Shown here in pieces: positions 10,223 through 20,763 of a stretch of 64,000 nt of DNA. The notes beneath the pieces are model-generated. The model did no database searches, was not told the DNA's origin, and saw only the letters and a program-made list of their open reading frames with translations. Made by a program: the position numbers and the translations under genes. This DNA is from Mycobacterium sp. NBC_00419 (GTDB lineage Bacteria > Actinomycetota > Actinomycetes > Mycobacteriales > Mycobacteriaceae): NCBI RefSeq assembly GCF_036023875.1, contig NZ_CP107931.1, forward strand, positions 868,001-932,000, in the 5' to 3' direction. Every line of letters begins with the position of its first letter. Within the stretch, counting starts at the first letter, position 1.

Positions 10223-10519
10223 GTAGTCTCCTATGGCCCCCGGGCGCGTCCTACGACGCGGCCACGCGAGGGCTTCCGCTATGCGCCCGGGTTACTTCCC
10301 CCGGGCTTGTCATGGTCTCGCCCCGAACGGCTCGTAGCGAACGCGCTCGGTGCCTGGCTGAATGACGGCTGTGGACGGTCGGCGCCGCACCACTAATTGC
10401 GATGGTCGCGCTCGTCTAAGTCTTCATTCGGATGTGTTTAGGGGCACATCCGCCTCCCAGTATCCCACACCGCAGGGGCAGTTCTGACGTAGTGGCGCCG
10501 CATTGGCCACAACGGAGTG
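10223..10519 (-). promoter_or_regulatory. Leader and promoter region of rne
   Basis: There is no gene in these 297 bases between ndk and rne. The hairpin at 10429-10452 lies near the ndk side, and the remaining ~200 bases would be the rne leader and promoter. Long rne leaders are known in mycobacteria and other bacteria, where they can mediate autoregulation by RNase E. I see no clear -10/-35 pair that I would defend. Confidence 0.4.
10429..10452 (-). terminator. Hairpin downstream of ndk, possible terminator
   Basis: Perfect 8-bp arms CGGATGTG (10429-10436) and CACATCCG (10445-10452) with an 8-base loop, about 70 bases after the ndk stop on the minus strand. It is followed by AATGAAGACTT rather than a T run, so its termination strength is uncertain. 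Confidence 0.45.
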
Positions 10520-10930
10520 TCAGACGGCGGGAAACCACAGCGCGATCTCGCGCTCCGCAGAGTCCGGAGAGTCCGAGCCGTGCACCAGGTTGAACTGGGT
10601 CTCGAGCCCGAAATCACCGCGGATCGTGCCGGGGGTGGCCTTTTCGACGGGGTCGGTACCACCGGCGAGCTGGCGGAACGCCGCGACGGCGCGAGGTCCT
10701 TCCAGGATCGCCGCCACCACCGGGCCCGAGGTGATGAACTCCAGCAGCGAGCCGAAGAACGGCTTGTCCTCGTGTTCGGCGTAGTGCGCGCGGGCCAGCT
10801 CGTCGCTGACCTGCTTGAGTTCGAGGGCCGCGATGGTCAGGCCCTTGCGCTCGATACGGCTGATGATCTCGCCGACCACCTGTCGTTGCACACCATCGGG
10901 CTTGATCAGCACAAGAGTCCGCTCAGTCAC
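10520..10930 (-). CDS. ndk: Nucleoside diphosphate kinase
   Basis: A 136-residue enzyme that balances NTP pools by transferring phosphate from ATP through a phosphohistidine. The start is GTG at 10928-10930, giving [16 protein letters not shown]. The active-site motif is [20 protein letters not shown], with the catalytic His in VHGSDS. The length equals that of M. tuberculosis NdkA. The frame is open much further upstream, but that part overlaps the DUF4233 gene and is not coding here. It lies 17 bases after DUF4233 at the end of the valS-folC-DUF4233-ndk operon. Confidence 0.97.
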   Translation of the reverse strand: MTERTLVLIKPDGVQRQVVGEIISRIERKGLTIAALELKQVSDELARAHYAEHEDKPFFGSLLEFITSGPVVAAILEGPRAVAAFRQLAGGTDPVEKATPGTIRGDFGLETQFNLVHGSDSPDSAEREIALWFPAV

Positions 10931-10947
10931 GGCCGACAGCGTACCCG

Positions 10948-11379
10948 TCAGTCCGGCGGTCGCTGCTGCCCGGGCAGCAGGCCCCGACGCTGTCTGCGCA
11001 GCACCTCGGCGCGCAGGTAGGCGATCACGGCCCAGACCACGACGAACAGCACCCCGATGAATCCGACAGCCGGGTACACGGCAAATCCGGCGACCAGAAC
11101 GAACTGCACACCGAGGTTCATCCAGATCGCCCACGGCTTGCCCTGCACACCGGCCAGCAGGATCAGCAGCACCGCGAAGCCCACCAGGTATGCGGTCGAC
11201 CAGGCCGTCAGCCCACCACCGACCGACCCGACCACCGGGAGCGCCAGCAGCACGACGATCGCCTCGAGGATCAGGGTGCCGGCCATGACGCCGCGGAAAC
11301 TCTTCCAGGGGTCTGGCGGAGCCGCCGGGCCGGCGACATTGGGCTGCGGAGCCGCCGGGCCGGGCGTGTCGTCGGTCAT
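10948..11379 (-). CDS. DUF4233 small membrane protein
   Basis: A 143-residue protein with a proline-rich cytoplasmic N-terminus of about 25 residues, then [20 protein letters not shown] and four hydrophobic helices, ending in a basic tail. This is the DUF4233 family, which in actinobacteria sits between folC and ndk, as in M. tuberculosis Rv2446c. Its function is unknown. Its ATG overlaps the folC stop (ATGA, 11376-11379). Confidence 0.9.
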   Translation of the reverse strand: MTDDTPGPAAPQPNVAGPAAPPDPWKSFRGVMAGTLILEAIVVLLALPVVGSVGGGLTAWSTAYLVGFAVLLILLAGVQGKPWAIWMNLGVQFVLVAGFAVYPAVGFIGVLFVVVWAVIAYLRAEVLRRQRRGLLPGQQRPPD

Positions 11380-12809
11380 TGCGGGTCCTTCCCGAACAAG
11401 GTGCGGGCAGCTCCGGCCGTCACCACCGAGCCGGTGATGACGATGCCGGCACCGGAGAACCCGTCGGACTCGGCGGCGGACTCCTCGACCAGCGCGGTGG
11501 CCGTCTCGATGGCGTCGGGCAGCGTCGGGGCGCGCAACACCCGCTCGGGCCCGAAGACCTCCTCGGCCCGTAGAGCCAGCGCGTCGACCTCCAGTGCCCG
11601 GGGTGACCCGTTCTGGGTGACGACGAGCTGGTCGAGCACCGGCTCCAGCGCGGCCAAGATACCTGTGACGTCCTTGTCCCCCATCACGCTGAGCACACCG
11701 ACAAGAAACCGGAAGTCGAACTCGGTGCTGAGCGCGTTCGCCAGCACCGCGGCACCGGCGGGATTGTGCGCGGCGTCGATGAACACCGTCGGCGCGCTGC
11801 GCATCCGCTCCAGCCGGCCGGGGCTCGCGGCGGCGGCGAAACCCGCACGCACGGCGTCGATGTCGAGCTGGCGTTGCGCGCCGGCACCGAAGAACGCCTC
11901 GACTGCGGCCAGGGCGACGACCGCGTTGTGCGCCTGATGCTCGCCGTGCAGCGGCAGGAACACCTCGGGGTAGAGCCCGCCGAGGCCCTGCAGGTCGAGC
12001 ACCTGGCCGCCGATGGCGACCTGCCGGCTCAGCACGGCGAACTCGGAATCCTCGCGGGCCACCGCGGCGTCCGCGCGGACCACCTCGGCCAGCACAACCT
12101 CCATCGCCGCCGGATCCTGACGGCCGATCACCGCGACGGTGTCGGTCTGCACCAGCTCACCTCGCGGGGCGCTGATGATGCCGGCCTTCTCGGCGGCGAT
12201 CTCGGCGATGCTCTCACCGAGGTATTCGGTGTGGTCGATACCGATCGGCGTGATCACCGCCACGGGTGCGTCGACGACGTTGGTGGCGTCCCAGCGACCG
12301 CCCATCCCGACCTCGACGACGGCGATGTCGACCGGGGCGTCGGCGAAGGCGGCGAACGCCATCGCGGTGACCACCTCGAACTTGCTCATCGCCGGACCTC
12401 CCCCAGCCTCGGACTGGGCGTCGACCATCTGCACGAAGGGTTCGATCTCGCGGTAGACCTCGACGTAGCGGGCGGGGCTGATCGGCTGGTTGTCGATGGC
12501 GATGCGTTCGACTGCCGACTGCAGGTGTGGGCTGGTGGTGCGCCCGGTGCGCTGGTTCATCGCCGTCAGCAGCGCGTCGATCATCCGCACCACCGAGGTC
12601 TTGCCGTTGGTGCCCGCAACGTGGATGCACGGGTAGCTGCGCTGCGGTGAGCCCAGTAGATCCATCAATGCCGAGATACGAGCCGTGCTGGGCTCGAGCT
12701 TGGTCTCCGGCCAGCGCTGATCGAGCAGATGCTCGACCTGCAACAGCGCCGCGATCTCGTCCGGTGTGGGCTCATCAGCCGAACCTCGCCAGCCCAGCGG
12801 CTCCGTCAT
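11376..12809 (-). CDS. folC: Bifunctional folylpolyglutamate/dihydrofolate synthase
   Basis: A 477-residue enzyme that attaches glutamate to dihydropteroate and extends folate polyglutamates. A Mur-ligase-type ATP site is clear: [16 protein letters not shown], followed by [29 protein letters not shown] and the C-terminal [15 protein letters not shown]. The start ATG at 12807-12809 ([19 protein letters not shown]) overlaps the valS stop, so I prefer it to any farther upstream start in the same frame. Coupling to valS and DUF4233 by four-base overlaps shows one operon. Confidence 0.95.
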   Translation of the reverse strand: MTEPLGWRGSADEPTPDEIAALLQVEHLLDQRWPETKLEPSTARISALMDLLGSPQRSYPCIHVAGTNGKTSVVRMIDALLTAMNQRTGRTTSPHLQSAVERIAIDNQPISPARYVEVYREIEPFVQMVDAQSEAGGGPAMSKFEVVTAMAFAAFADAPVDIAVVEVGMGGRWDATNVVDAPVAVITPIGIDHTEYLGESIAEIAAEKAGIISAPRGELVQTDTVAVIGRQDPAAMEVVLAEVVRADAAVAREDSEFAVLSRQVAIGGQVLDLQGLGGLYPEVFLPLHGEHQAHNAVVALAAVEAFFGAGAQRQLDIDAVRAGFAAAASPGRLERMRSAPTVFIDAAHNPAGAAVLANALSTEFDFRFLVGVLSVMGDKDVTGILAALEPVLDQLVVTQNGSPRALEVDALALRAEEVFGPERVLRAPTLPDAIETATALVEESAAESDGFSGAGIVITGSVVTAGAARTLFGKDPQ

Positions 12810-15487
12810 GCCAGCGCAGCCAGGCGCGCGGTGATCCGCTCGACTTCCTCGCCGGCCAGCTGCTGCCGACCGCGGATCTTGGCGACGACATCGTCGGGCG
12901 CCTTGGCCAGGAACGCCTCGTTGTCGAGTTTTGCTGTGGTGCCTGCCAATTCCTTCTGCGCGGCGGCCAGATCCTTCTCCAGCCGGCGGCGCTCGGCGGC
13001 GACGTCGACGGTTCCGGAGGTGTCGAGTTCGACGTCGACGGTGCCGCCGGACAGCCGCACCTCGATGTGCGCGGTCGGGGTGAACTCGGCGGCCGGGCTG
13101 GTCAGCCAGGCCAGTGCGGTGACCGGTGCCACGTGAGCACCCAGGCCGGCCTGCTGGACGCCCGACAGCCGGGCGGGCACCTTCTGCCGGTCGGCCAGGC
13201 CCTGGTCGCTGCGGAACCGGCGCACCTCGGTCACCAGCTTTTGCACGTCGGCGATGCGTTGGGCGGCAACGGCATCCAACACGAAGCCCGACGGCGCCGG
13301 CCAGTCGGCGACGACGAGCGACTCCACCTTTCCCGTCGCTTCGCTCGCCCCAGCCGAGCCCGTGAGCGCCTTCCACAACGTCTCGGTGACAAACGGCATC
13401 ACCGGGTGCAGCAGCTTGAGTAAGGTGTCGAGTACCAAGGCCAGCACTGCGGTGGTGTGCGAAACCCCTTCGGCGATCTGGACTTTGGCCAACTCCAGAT
13501 ACCAGTCGCAGAACTCGTCCCAGGCGAAGTGGTAGAGGGACTCGCATGCCCGGCTGAATTCGTAGCCATCGAAGGCTGAATCAACTTCGGCCCGAACCTG
13601 TTCCAGCCGCCCAAGGATCCAGCGGTCGGCGTCGGTCAGATCCTCGGCGGCGGGCAGCGGCGCCGGGGCGGCGCCGTTCATCAACGCGAACCGGGTGGCG
13701 TTGAACAGTTTGGTGGCGAAGTTGCGGGAGGCCCGCGCGGCGTCCTCGCCGATCGACAGGTCGCCGCCCGGGCTGGCGCCGCGGGCCAGGGTGAACCGCA
13801 GCGCGTCCGCGCCGAACAGTTCGACCCAGTCCAGCGGGTCGATGCCGTTGCCGCGGGACTTGCTCATCTTGCGGCCGTGCTCGTCGCGGATCAGGCCATG
13901 CAGGAAGACGTTGTCGAACGGCACCTGCGGTCCGCGCGCGCCGCCGTCGGTGATCGCGTCGTCGCCCGAGACGAAGGTCCCGAACATCACCATGCGGGCC
14001 ACCCAGAAGAACAGGATGTCGTAGCCGGTGACCAGAACACTTGTCGGATAGAACTTTTCGAGCTCAGGGGTGCGGTCCGGCCAGCCCATCGTGGAGAACG
14101 GCCACAGCGCTGAGGAGAACCAGGTGTCCAGAACGTCGGGGTCCTGCTCCCAGCCCTCCGGCGGGGTCTCGTCGGGACCGACGCACACCGTCTGACCATC
14201 CGGCCCGTGCCAGATCGGGATGCGGTGGCCCCACCAGAGCTGACGTGAGATGCACCAGTCGTGCATGTCGTCGACCCAGGCGAACCAGCGCGGCTCCAGG
14301 CTCTTGGGGTGAATCACGATGTCACCGTCGCGGACCGCGTCGCCGGCGGCCTTGGCCATCGATTCCACCTTCACCCACCACTGCAGGCTCAGCCGCGGCT
14401 CGATCGGCTCCCCGCTGCGCTCGGAGTGCCCGACGCTGTGCAGGTACGGCCGCTTCTCGGCGACGATGCGGCCCTCGGCGGCGAGCGCCTCGCGCACCTT
14501 GACGCGCGCCTCGAAGCGGTCCATGCCGTCGAACTGTGTTCCGGTGTCGGCGATCCGGCCCTTGGTGTCCATGATCGACGGCATCGCCAGGTTGTGCCGC
14601 AGGCCGATCTCGAAGTCGTTCGGGTCGTGCGCAGGGGTGACTTTCACTGCGCCGGTGCCGAATTCGGGGTCGACGTGCGCGTCGGCGACGATGATGATCT
14701 CGCGGTCCAGGAACGGGTGCGGCAGCGTGGTGCCGACCAGGTTCCGGTAGCGGTCGTCGTCGGGGTGCACCGCGATCGCGGTGTCGCCGAGCATCGTCTC
14801 GATGCGGGTGGTGGCCACCACCAGGTGTGGCTGCGCGTCGTCCATCGAGCCGTACCGGAAGGACACCAGCTCGCCCTCGATGTCCTCGTACTTCACCTCG
14901 AGGTCCGAGATCGCCGTCTCGAGCACCGGCGACCAGTTGACCAATCGCTCGGCCTGATAGATCAGTCCGGCGTCGTAGAGGCGTTTGAAGATGGTGCGCA
15001 CCGCCCGGGACAGACCCTCGTCCATGGTGAAGCGGTCACGGCTCCAGTCCACGCCGTCGCCGATGCGGCGCATCTGGGCGCCGATCGTCCCGCCCGACTC
15101 GTGCTTCCAGTCCCAGACCTTCTCGACGAACAGCTCGCGGCCGAAGTCCTCTTTGGTCTTGCCGTCGACGGCGATCTGCTTTTCCACCACGGACTGGGTG
15201 GCGATGCCGGCGTGGTCCATGCCCGGCAACCACAGCACCTCGAAGCCCTGCATGCGCTTACGTCGGGTCAGGGCGTCCATCAGGGTGTGGTCGAGCGCGT
15301 GGCCCATGTGCAGGCTGCCGGTGACGTTCGGCGGCGGCAGCACGATGGAGTACGGGGGTTTTGCGCTGGTGGCATCGGCGGTGAAATAGCCGGCATCGAC
15401 CCAGCCCTGATAGATCTGCTGCTCTACCGCTCCCGGCTCCCACGACTTGGGCAGGGCCTCGGCACGAGAGTCGTCAGTGGTGGTCAC
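12806..15487 (-). CDS. valS: Valyl-tRNA synthetase
   Basis: An 893-residue class I synthetase that charges tRNA-Val. HIGH-type motif [17 protein letters not shown] is near residue 55 and [15 protein letters not shown] is near residue 545. The editing domain lies between them ([19 protein letters not shown]). The anticodon-binding region follows, and the C-terminus is a coiled-coil arm ([19 protein letters not shown]). The length is normal for ValRS. It is first in the operon with folC, DUF4233 and ndk. Confidence 0.98.
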   Translation of the reverse strand: MTTTDDSRAEALPKSWEPGAVEQQIYQGWVDAGYFTADATSAKPPYSIVLPPPNVTGSLHMGHALDHTLMDALTRRKRMQGFEVLWLPGMDHAGIATQSVVEKQIAVDGKTKEDFGRELFVEKVWDWKHESGGTIGAQMRRIGDGVDWSRDRFTMDEGLSRAVRTIFKRLYDAGLIYQAERLVNWSPVLETAISDLEVKYEDIEGELVSFRYGSMDDAQPHLVVATTRIETMLGDTAIAVHPDDDRYRNLVGTTLPHPFLDREIIIVADAHVDPEFGTGAVKVTPAHDPNDFEIGLRHNLAMPSIMDTKGRIADTGTQFDGMDRFEARVKVREALAAEGRIVAEKRPYLHSVGHSERSGEPIEPRLSLQWWVKVESMAKAAGDAVRDGDIVIHPKSLEPRWFAWVDDMHDWCISRQLWWGHRIPIWHGPDGQTVCVGPDETPPEGWEQDPDVLDTWFSSALWPFSTMGWPDRTPELEKFYPTSVLVTGYDILFFWVARMVMFGTFVSGDDAITDGGARGPQVPFDNVFLHGLIRDEHGRKMSKSRGNGIDPLDWVELFGADALRFTLARGASPGGDLSIGEDAARASRNFATKLFNATRFALMNGAAPAPLPAAEDLTDADRWILGRLEQVRAEVDSAFDGYEFSRACESLYHFAWDEFCDWYLELAKVQIAEGVSHTTAVLALVLDTLLKLLHPVMPFVTETLWKALTGSAGASEATGKVESLVVADWPAPSGFVLDAVAAQRIADVQKLVTEVRRFRSDQGLADRQKVPARLSGVQQAGLGAHVAPVTALAWLTSPAAEFTPTAHIEVRLSGGTVDVELDTSGTVDVAAERRRLEKDLAAAQKELAGTTAKLDNEAFLAKAPDDVVAKIRGRQQLAGEEVERITARLAALA

Positions 15488-15505
15488 CCGTTAATTCTAG
15501 GAACG

Positions 15506-15562
15506 GGCGAACCGGGCCCGACGGGCGGTGCGGACAGCGCCGCGTCCCGCCGGGCCGTTCGC
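15506..15562 (-). terminator. GC-rich imperfect hairpin after the DUF937 gene
   Basis: An imperfect long stem between GCGAACCGGGCCCGACGGG (from 15506) and CCCGCCGGGCCGTTCGC (ending 15562), directly at the 3' end of the DUF937 gene on the minus strand. It lies just upstream of valS. There is no clear T tract, so it is only a possible terminator. Confidence 0.35.
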
Positions 15563-15563
15563 A

Positions 15564-16172
15564 CTACTTCTTGCCGCCCAGCAGCCCGCCCAGGATGCTG
15601 CCGATGGCACCGCCCTGCTGGCCGCCGAGCACGCTGCCCAGGATGCTGCCCAGCGCGTTGTTGCCGCCGCCACCGCCACCGGAGGCACCGCCGAGGATGC
15701 CGCCCAGCAGGTCACCGAGGCCACCGCCGGAGGAGGCGGCCTGAGTGCTGGCGCCGCCGGCCTGGTTGCCGGCGAACTGCTTGCCGATGTAGGCGATGAT
15801 GATCGGGGTCAGGATCGGCAGCAGCTTCTTGATCAGGTCTCCGCCGCCGGCGCCGGTTCCGGCCAGTGCCGAGGCCACCTGATTGGTGTCGTTGCCGCCG
15901 AAGATGCGCGAGACGATCGCCTCGCCCTGGCCGGTGTCGACCTGGTCGACATTCACCCCGCCGTCGAGCAGGTCGCTGGATGCGGTTTCGGCGATGGTCG
16001 ACTCGAGCTTGCTGGAGTCGATGTCGTTGGAGACGACGTTGTGTTGGATGCTGCCGAGCAGGGTCGGCACCAGCGTCTGGATGGCCTGGCTCACCTCGCC
16101 CTGGTCAGCGCCGAGCTTGCTGGCGATGTCGGCTACCGGAATCTGGTTGTAGAGGTCTTCAAGACCGGCCAT
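15564..16172 (-). CDS. DUF937 domain protein
   Basis: A 202-residue protein starting MAGLEDLYNQIPVADIASKLG, preceded by GGTGGA; the frame runs 25 codons further up, but this ATG is the better start. Residues 1-130 form a DUF937 domain with repeated short helices (VSQAIQTLVPTLLGSIQHN, then VSRIFGGNDTNQVASALAG, then LIKKLLPILTPIIIAYIGK). The last ~70 residues are glycine/serine-rich with repeating LGDLLGGILGG and LGSILGSVLGG units. This is the YidB-like architecture. Its function is unknown, and no signal peptide is visible. Confidence 0.85.
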   Translation of the reverse strand: MAGLEDLYNQIPVADIASKLGADQGEVSQAIQTLVPTLLGSIQHNVVSNDIDSSKLESTIAETASSDLLDGGVNVDQVDTGQGEAIVSRIFGGNDTNQVASALAGTGAGGGDLIKKLLPILTPIIIAYIGKQFAGNQAGGASTQAASSGGGLGDLLGGILGGASGGGGGGNNALGSILGSVLGGQQGGAIGSILGGLLGGKK

Positions 16173-16268
16173 GATGAGGTTCCACCTTCGTGATGAATGT
16201 TTGCGGAGATCGGAGCCGACATTAGTCGAGCCGACCCCCTGCGGCACTAATTACGCGCAGAGAATAAA

Positions 16269-17534
16269 TCAGTTCAGGCGGGCCGTCTCCAAGGTGATGC
16301 CGGCTGCCGGGAACCGGGCCAGCAGTGCGTCGCCCATCGCCGCCGCGGGGGTCAGGACACCGCGCAGATCGGAGAGCTTGTCGCGGTCGAACGCCAGGGC
16401 CAGGCCACATTCGCCGAGCATCACCGACGTCGCCTTGTAGCCGGGATCGCCCTGCTGCGCGATGGTGGCGACGTACCGCGCGCCGCCGGTGGTGGCGGTA
16501 TAGGTCTCGGCGCGGTAGTAGCCCTTCTCGCGGGCTTCGTCGCTGGGCCCGGTGCCCGGCTTGGGGGCAATGCGCTCGACCAGGCGGCGCGGCAGCAGCC
16601 GGAAGAATCGGCTGCCCAGTGCCACCACCCCGTTGTTCGCCGCCGTGGCCACCGCGGAGACCGCGGGCGCCAGGATCGACGAGCCGACACTCATGTTCTC
16701 CGCGTAGCGGAACCTCGTGCCGTAGGCATAGTCCAGTAAGGCGTTGCTGCGCCGCACAATTCGCGTGTTGTAGAGCGCCATGACGAAGCCGGTGGTCCAG
16801 GTGCCCGCCAACTCCGGGGCGATGTCACGCCCCCGGCGCCACGGCAGGTCGGGCTGGGGCCCGAGCTCGGGTTCGGCGGCCCGATCCTGGCTCAGTGTGT
16901 AGGGATCCTCGAAGAGCCGGCGTGTGTTGGGGTCGTTGGACGACGCCCGGAACACCTCGATCATCGAGGCCACCGTGCCGCCCGACACCCCGCCGGAGAA
17001 TCCGCGCAGCACGAAGTTCGTGTCGCCGAGTTCCCCCGCGCCGTCCTGTTGCGCCCGGCGGTAGAGCGCGAAAACGCTCATATCCGAAGGGATCGAATCG
17101 AATCCGCACGCATGCACGATGCGCGCCCCGGTGTCGACGGCTTCCTTGTGGTAGTCGTCGATGCTCTGCCGGACGAACATGGCCTCGCCGGTGAGGTCGG
17201 CATAGTCGGTGCCCGCAGCCGCGCACGCCGCCACGAGCGGCAGCCCGTAGCGGCTGTAGGGACCGACGGTGGTGACCACCACCCGGGTGCGGGCGGCCAT
17301 GTCGTTCAGCGACGACGGCGAGGACGCGTCGGCGGTCAGGATCGGCCAGTCTTGCGCCGCTTCGCCGAGGGCGTCCCGGATGGCCAGCAGCCGTTCGGGT
17401 GACCGGCCGGCCAGCGCGATGCGGGCTCCGCCGCCGGCGTGGGCCAGGTATTCGGCGGTGAGCCTGCCGACGAAACCGGTGGCTCCGTACAGAACGATGT
17501 CGAATTCACGCTGCTCTGCGGTCATGGTCGCCAA
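16269..17534 (-). CDS. Saccharopine-dehydrogenase-like trans-acting enoyl reductase family protein
   Basis: A 421-residue protein with an N-terminal Rossmann fold (IVLYGATGFVGRLTAEYL, residues ~13-30; ALAGRSPERL) and a long C-terminal region of the saccharopine-dehydrogenase-like family. Its closest well-known relatives are M. tuberculosis Rv2449c, which sits in the same place beside valS, and Rv2953, a trans-acting enoyl reductase of PDIM/glycolipid synthesis. The substrate of this paralogue is not established. The motif HACGFDSIPSD is typical of the group. The gene is 15 bases downstream of the S9 peptidase and likely shares its transcript. Confidence 0.85.
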   Translation of the reverse strand: MATMTAEQREFDIVLYGATGFVGRLTAEYLAHAGGGARIALAGRSPERLLAIRDALGEAAQDWPILTADASSPSSLNDMAARTRVVVTTVGPYSRYGLPLVAACAAAGTDYADLTGEAMFVRQSIDDYHKEAVDTGARIVHACGFDSIPSDMSVFALYRRAQQDGAGELGDTNFVLRGFSGGVSGGTVASMIEVFRASSNDPNTRRLFEDPYTLSQDRAAEPELGPQPDLPWRRGRDIAPELAGTWTTGFVMALYNTRIVRRSNALLDYAYGTRFRYAENMSVGSSILAPAVSAVATAANNGVVALGSRFFRLLPRRLVERIAPKPGTGPSDEAREKGYYRAETYTATTGGARYVATIAQQGDPGYKATSVMLGECGLALAFDRDKLSDLRGVLTPAAAMGDALLARFPAAGITLETARLN

Positions 17535-17549
17535 CTTACCGGGACGCGG

Positions 17550-19532
17550 CTACCCCAAGGCTTCGGGGAACTGCACACTCTCCCCCAGCACGTACTCGGC
17601 CAGGAACGCGGTCACCACCTGATACCAGAGCTTGGCGTGCTGCGGCGAGAGCACCCAATGGTTCTCGGTCGGGAAGTACAGGAAGCGGTGTGGTGAGCTG
17701 CCGTCGTCGGCGGCGGGCAGGCGCGATTCGGTCAGCACCTCGTACCACAGCCGCAGCGCCTCGCCGATCGGTACGCGATAGTCCTTGTCCCCGTGGATCA
17801 CCAGCATCGGTGTATTGATGTTCTCGACGAAACGGTGCGGCGAATTCGCTTGCGCCATTGCCGGTGTCATCTCACGTGCCCAGTAGTACGCGCCGTCGGT
17901 GGTGGGCCCGAACTGGTCGAGCGCCCACAGGCTGGCATGGGTGACGATGGCGCGGAATCGGTCGGTGTGCCCGGCCACCCAATTGGCCATGTATCCGCCG
18001 AAGGATCCGCCCATCGCCGCGGTGCGCTGCGCATCGATGCGCGGGTCGGTGCAGGCGGCGTCCACGGCGGCCATCAGGTCCTCGTAGGGTGCGCCGCCCC
18101 ACGCGCCCCAGCCGCGCTGGATGAACTCCTGCCCGTAGCCGGTCGACAGTGCAGGGTCGGGCAGCAGTACCGCGTACCCGCGGGCCGCCATCAGCCACGG
18201 GTTCCATCGCCACGACCAGACGTTCCAGCTGTTCAGCGGACCACCGTGGATCCAGAGCAGCAGTGGCGCGGGACCGCTCTGCGCGCGGGGCAACACCAGC
18301 CATGACCGCACCTCGACCCCGTCGGCGGTGGTGGCCGTGACCTCGGTCAGTTCGCCGGGCAACTCGGGACGGTCGACGCAGGGCAGCACTGTCACCGCGT
18401 CGCCGACGCGGACCGGATGCGGTGGAGCCGCATAGGAGGTCCGCAGGGCGTAGATGACGCCGTCGGGCGCCGCGACGACGTTGATGTAGCTGAAGTCGTC
18501 GTCGGTGCGCCGGCGGACGGTCCCGTCGAGCCGGACTTCGAAGATCGGGCAGCGGCCGTTGTCGTCGGCGGTGACCAGAAGGGCTGAGCCGTCGTGCGTC
18601 CAGGTGACCGAGGCCGGCCAGCGGTCCCACCCCGTGGCGACCTCGGTCCAGCCCTCTGAGTCCAACACTTTGTGGCACAACGTGATTCGCGGCGCGTGGT
18701 ACGGAGTCGAGATGGTCTCCCTAGTGAAGGCCAGCGCGGTGCCGTCCGGCGAGATCGCGGGATGTTGCAGGTCGGCGCCGGGATCGTCGGCGATGACGGT
18801 GCGCTCACCGGTGGCCAGATCGATCCGCATGAGGATCGACCGCAGCGCGGCACCCGGTGCGGGTATGCGCCAGGTCGCCACGGCGAAGCTGCCGTCGGGG
18901 CTGACCGTGACATCCGGTTCACCGCCCAGTGCGGACCCCGGGCGGACGGTCACGTCGGTCACGGCGCCGTCGTGGGCGACGACGAACAGGTGGGTCTGGT
19001 CGGGGCCGAGGTCGGAGCCCCAGTGCCGCACCGGGTAGCCGGTGTGCAGGATCGCGGTGACCTTGTTGTCCTTGCGCAACGCGCGCAACCGGCGGTCCTC
19101 GTCGACCGATGCGGCCGAGGGCAGCAGTGCACCCGCGGCCACGATCACCGGAGCAGCGGATGCGGTCCACACTCCGCTGAGGCCACCGGGCAGTTCGGCG
19201 ATCCGGGTCGCTTCTCCCCCGGCGGCCGCAAGCCGCCACAGTGCGGCCGGCGGCTTGTCGTCGTCCTCGGTCGGCCGGACCGCGGCGAACAGCAGGTCGC
19301 CCTCGGCGGTGAATGCGGGCGCCGATTCACCCTTGGCCCCGCGGGTCAGCCGACGGGCGGGCTGGACTCCGGCGGGGTCCAGCTCCCACACCGCACTGAT
19401 GTACTCGGTGTTCTTGGCGTTGAGTTCGGCGATCGTCGTCACGACGCGGGATCCGTCGGGCGACACCGCCAACCCGGACACCCGGGGTAGCGCGATATAG
19501 GTGTCGAGATCGTCGAACGGCCCTGAGGTCAT
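17550..19532 (-). CDS. Prolyl oligopeptidase (S9) family peptidase
   Basis: A 660-residue serine peptidase with no signal peptide. The N-terminal ~380 residues are repeating beta-blade segments of the WD40-like propeller (VSPDGSRVVTTI, ISPDGTALAFTRE, WTHDGSALLVTADD). The C-terminal ~260 residues are the alpha/beta hydrolase domain: LLLWIHGGPLNSWN forms the oxyanion region, Ser510 lies in GGSFGGYM, Asp584 in HGDKDYRVP and His625 in TENHWVL, so the catalytic triad is complete. It belongs to the dipeptidyl/acylaminoacyl peptidase branch. Only 38 bases separate it from the divergent monooxygenase. Confidence 0.92.
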   Translation of the reverse strand: MTSGPFDDLDTYIALPRVSGLAVSPDGSRVVTTIAELNAKNTEYISAVWELDPAGVQPARRLTRGAKGESAPAFTAEGDLLFAAVRPTEDDDKPPAALWRLAAAGGEATRIAELPGGLSGVWTASAAPVIVAAGALLPSAASVDEDRRLRALRKDNKVTAILHTGYPVRHWGSDLGPDQTHLFVVAHDGAVTDVTVRPGSALGGEPDVTVSPDGSFAVATWRIPAPGAALRSILMRIDLATGERTVIADDPGADLQHPAISPDGTALAFTRETISTPYHAPRITLCHKVLDSEGWTEVATGWDRWPASVTWTHDGSALLVTADDNGRCPIFEVRLDGTVRRRTDDDFSYINVVAAPDGVIYALRTSYAAPPHPVRVGDAVTVLPCVDRPELPGELTEVTATTADGVEVRSWLVLPRAQSGPAPLLLWIHGGPLNSWNVWSWRWNPWLMAARGYAVLLPDPALSTGYGQEFIQRGWGAWGGAPYEDLMAAVDAACTDPRIDAQRTAAMGGSFGGYMANWVAGHTDRFRAIVTHASLWALDQFGPTTDGAYYWAREMTPAMAQANSPHRFVENINTPMLVIHGDKDYRVPIGEALRLWYEVLTESRLPAADDGSSPHRFLYFPTENHWVLSPQHAKLWYQVVTAFLAEYVLGESVQFPEALG

Positions 19533-19570
19533 GACCCGTTGGTAGCACAGCCGGGGCTAGGGTCGGCTCC

Positions 19571-20737
19571 ATGGCCGACATCGCCGTCGTCGGGGCGGGT
19601 ATCGCCGGGCTGGCCACCGCTGTCGCGTTACGGCAGCAGGGCCATTCCGTCACAGTGATCGAAGAACGGACCGACACCAGTTCCGGGGCCGGCATCAGCA
19701 TCTGGCCGAATGCCCTGGCCGCGCTGGACGTGCTGGGGCTCGGCGATCAGGTCCGCCGTGCGGGCGGCCGGGTCACCGCGGGCGCCATCCGCTGGAAGGA
19801 CGGCAGCTGGCTGCGCAGGCCGGCCGGTCAGCGCATCGTCAGCGCGCTCGGCGAGCCTCTCGTGGTCCTGCAGCGGGTGGCGCTGCGTGACGTTCTGGCC
19901 GGCGCGCTGGCGCCGCAGACCGTCGTGAACGGGATCGCGGTGCGCGGGCTGTCGGTCGCCGCGGGCCGGGTCCGGCTGGAACTCTCGGATACCTCACTAC
20001 TGGAGGTGGACGCCGTCGTCGGCGCCGACGGGACCGGTTCCGTGGTCGCCGGCCACCTGAACGGGCCGCTGGCGCACCGCTACGCCGGCTACACCGCCTG
20101 GCGCGGCGTCGCCGCGATGGCGATCCCCGCTGAACTGGCAGGCGAGACGATGGGGTCCGGCACCGAGGTGGGCCACGTGCCGATGGGTGCCGATCGCACC
20201 TATTGGTTCGTCACCGAACGGGTGGCCGAGGGCGCCGCGGCCGCCCAGGGCGAGCTGGCCTACCTGCGCGCGAAGCTGGCGTCCTGGGCCGAACCGATTC
20301 CCAGCATGCTGGCCGCGACCGACCCGGCGCAGGTGCTGCGCAACGACCTCTACGACCGCAGCCCCGCACGGTGCTGGGCCGCTGGCCCCGTCGCGCTCGT
20401 CGGCGACGCGGCCCACCCAATGCGCCCGCACCTCGGCCAGGGCGGCTGTCAGGCGCTGGAGGACGCTGCGGTGCTCGGTGCCTTTGTCGGCCTGCACCCT
20501 GATCTGCCGCGCGCATTCGCGTCCTACGCGGCGTTTCGGCGCCACCGGGTGGCGGCCCTGGTGCGCGAGTCACGCACGATCGGACGCATCGTGAATCTGC
20601 GGCCCGCCGCCCTCAGCGGCGCGCTGAGCCGCGCGACGGTCCTGCTGCCGGAGTTTCTGGTGACCCGTCACCTCGCCACCATCGCCGGGCGCTCGGCGTT
20701 CACGCTCCCCACACACCACGACGCCCAGTCGGCGTAA
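19571..20737 (+). CDS. FAD-dependent aromatic-ring-type monooxygenase
   Basis: A 388-residue flavoprotein of the PHBH/UbiH class. The dinucleotide-binding GAGIAGLATAVALRQQGH (residues ~8-25) starts the protein, and the second FAD motif ALVGDAAHPMRPHLGQGG is near residue 280. The middle contains VVGADGTGSVVAGHL, the DG motif. Such enzymes hydroxylate aromatic or polycyclic substrates with NAD(P)H and oxygen; the substrate here cannot be told. The gene stands alone and converges on rpf with a terminator at its stop codon. Confidence 0.9.
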   Translation: MADIAVVGAGIAGLATAVALRQQGHSVTVIEERTDTSSGAGISIWPNALAALDVLGLGDQVRRAGGRVTAGAIRWKDGSWLRRPAGQRIVSALGEPLVVLQRVALRDVLAGALAPQTVVNGIAVRGLSVAAGRVRLELSDTSLLEVDAVVGADGTGSVVAGHLNGPLAHRYAGYTAWRGVAAMAIPAELAGETMGSGTEVGHVPMGADRTYWFVTERVAEGAAAAQGELAYLRAKLASWAEPIPSMLAATDPAQVLRNDLYDRSPARCWAAGPVALVGDAAHPMRPHLGQGGCQALEDAAVLGAFVGLHPDLPRAFASYAAFRRHRVAALVRESRTIGRIVNLRPAALSGALSRATVLLPEFLVTRHLATIAGRSAFTLPTHHDAQSA

Positions 20738-20752
20738 GCCGGCTGGGCGTCG
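20719..20752. terminator. Bidirectional terminator between monooxygenase and rpf
   Basis: A 15-bp stem with one G-U pair: CGACGCCCAGTCGGC (20719-20733) and GCCGGCTGGGCGTCG (20738-20752), loop GTAA. It overlaps the stop codon of the monooxygenase and ends 12 bases from the rpf stop, so it can serve both convergent genes. Confidence 0.75.
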
Positions 20753-20763
20753 TTGGCGGGATA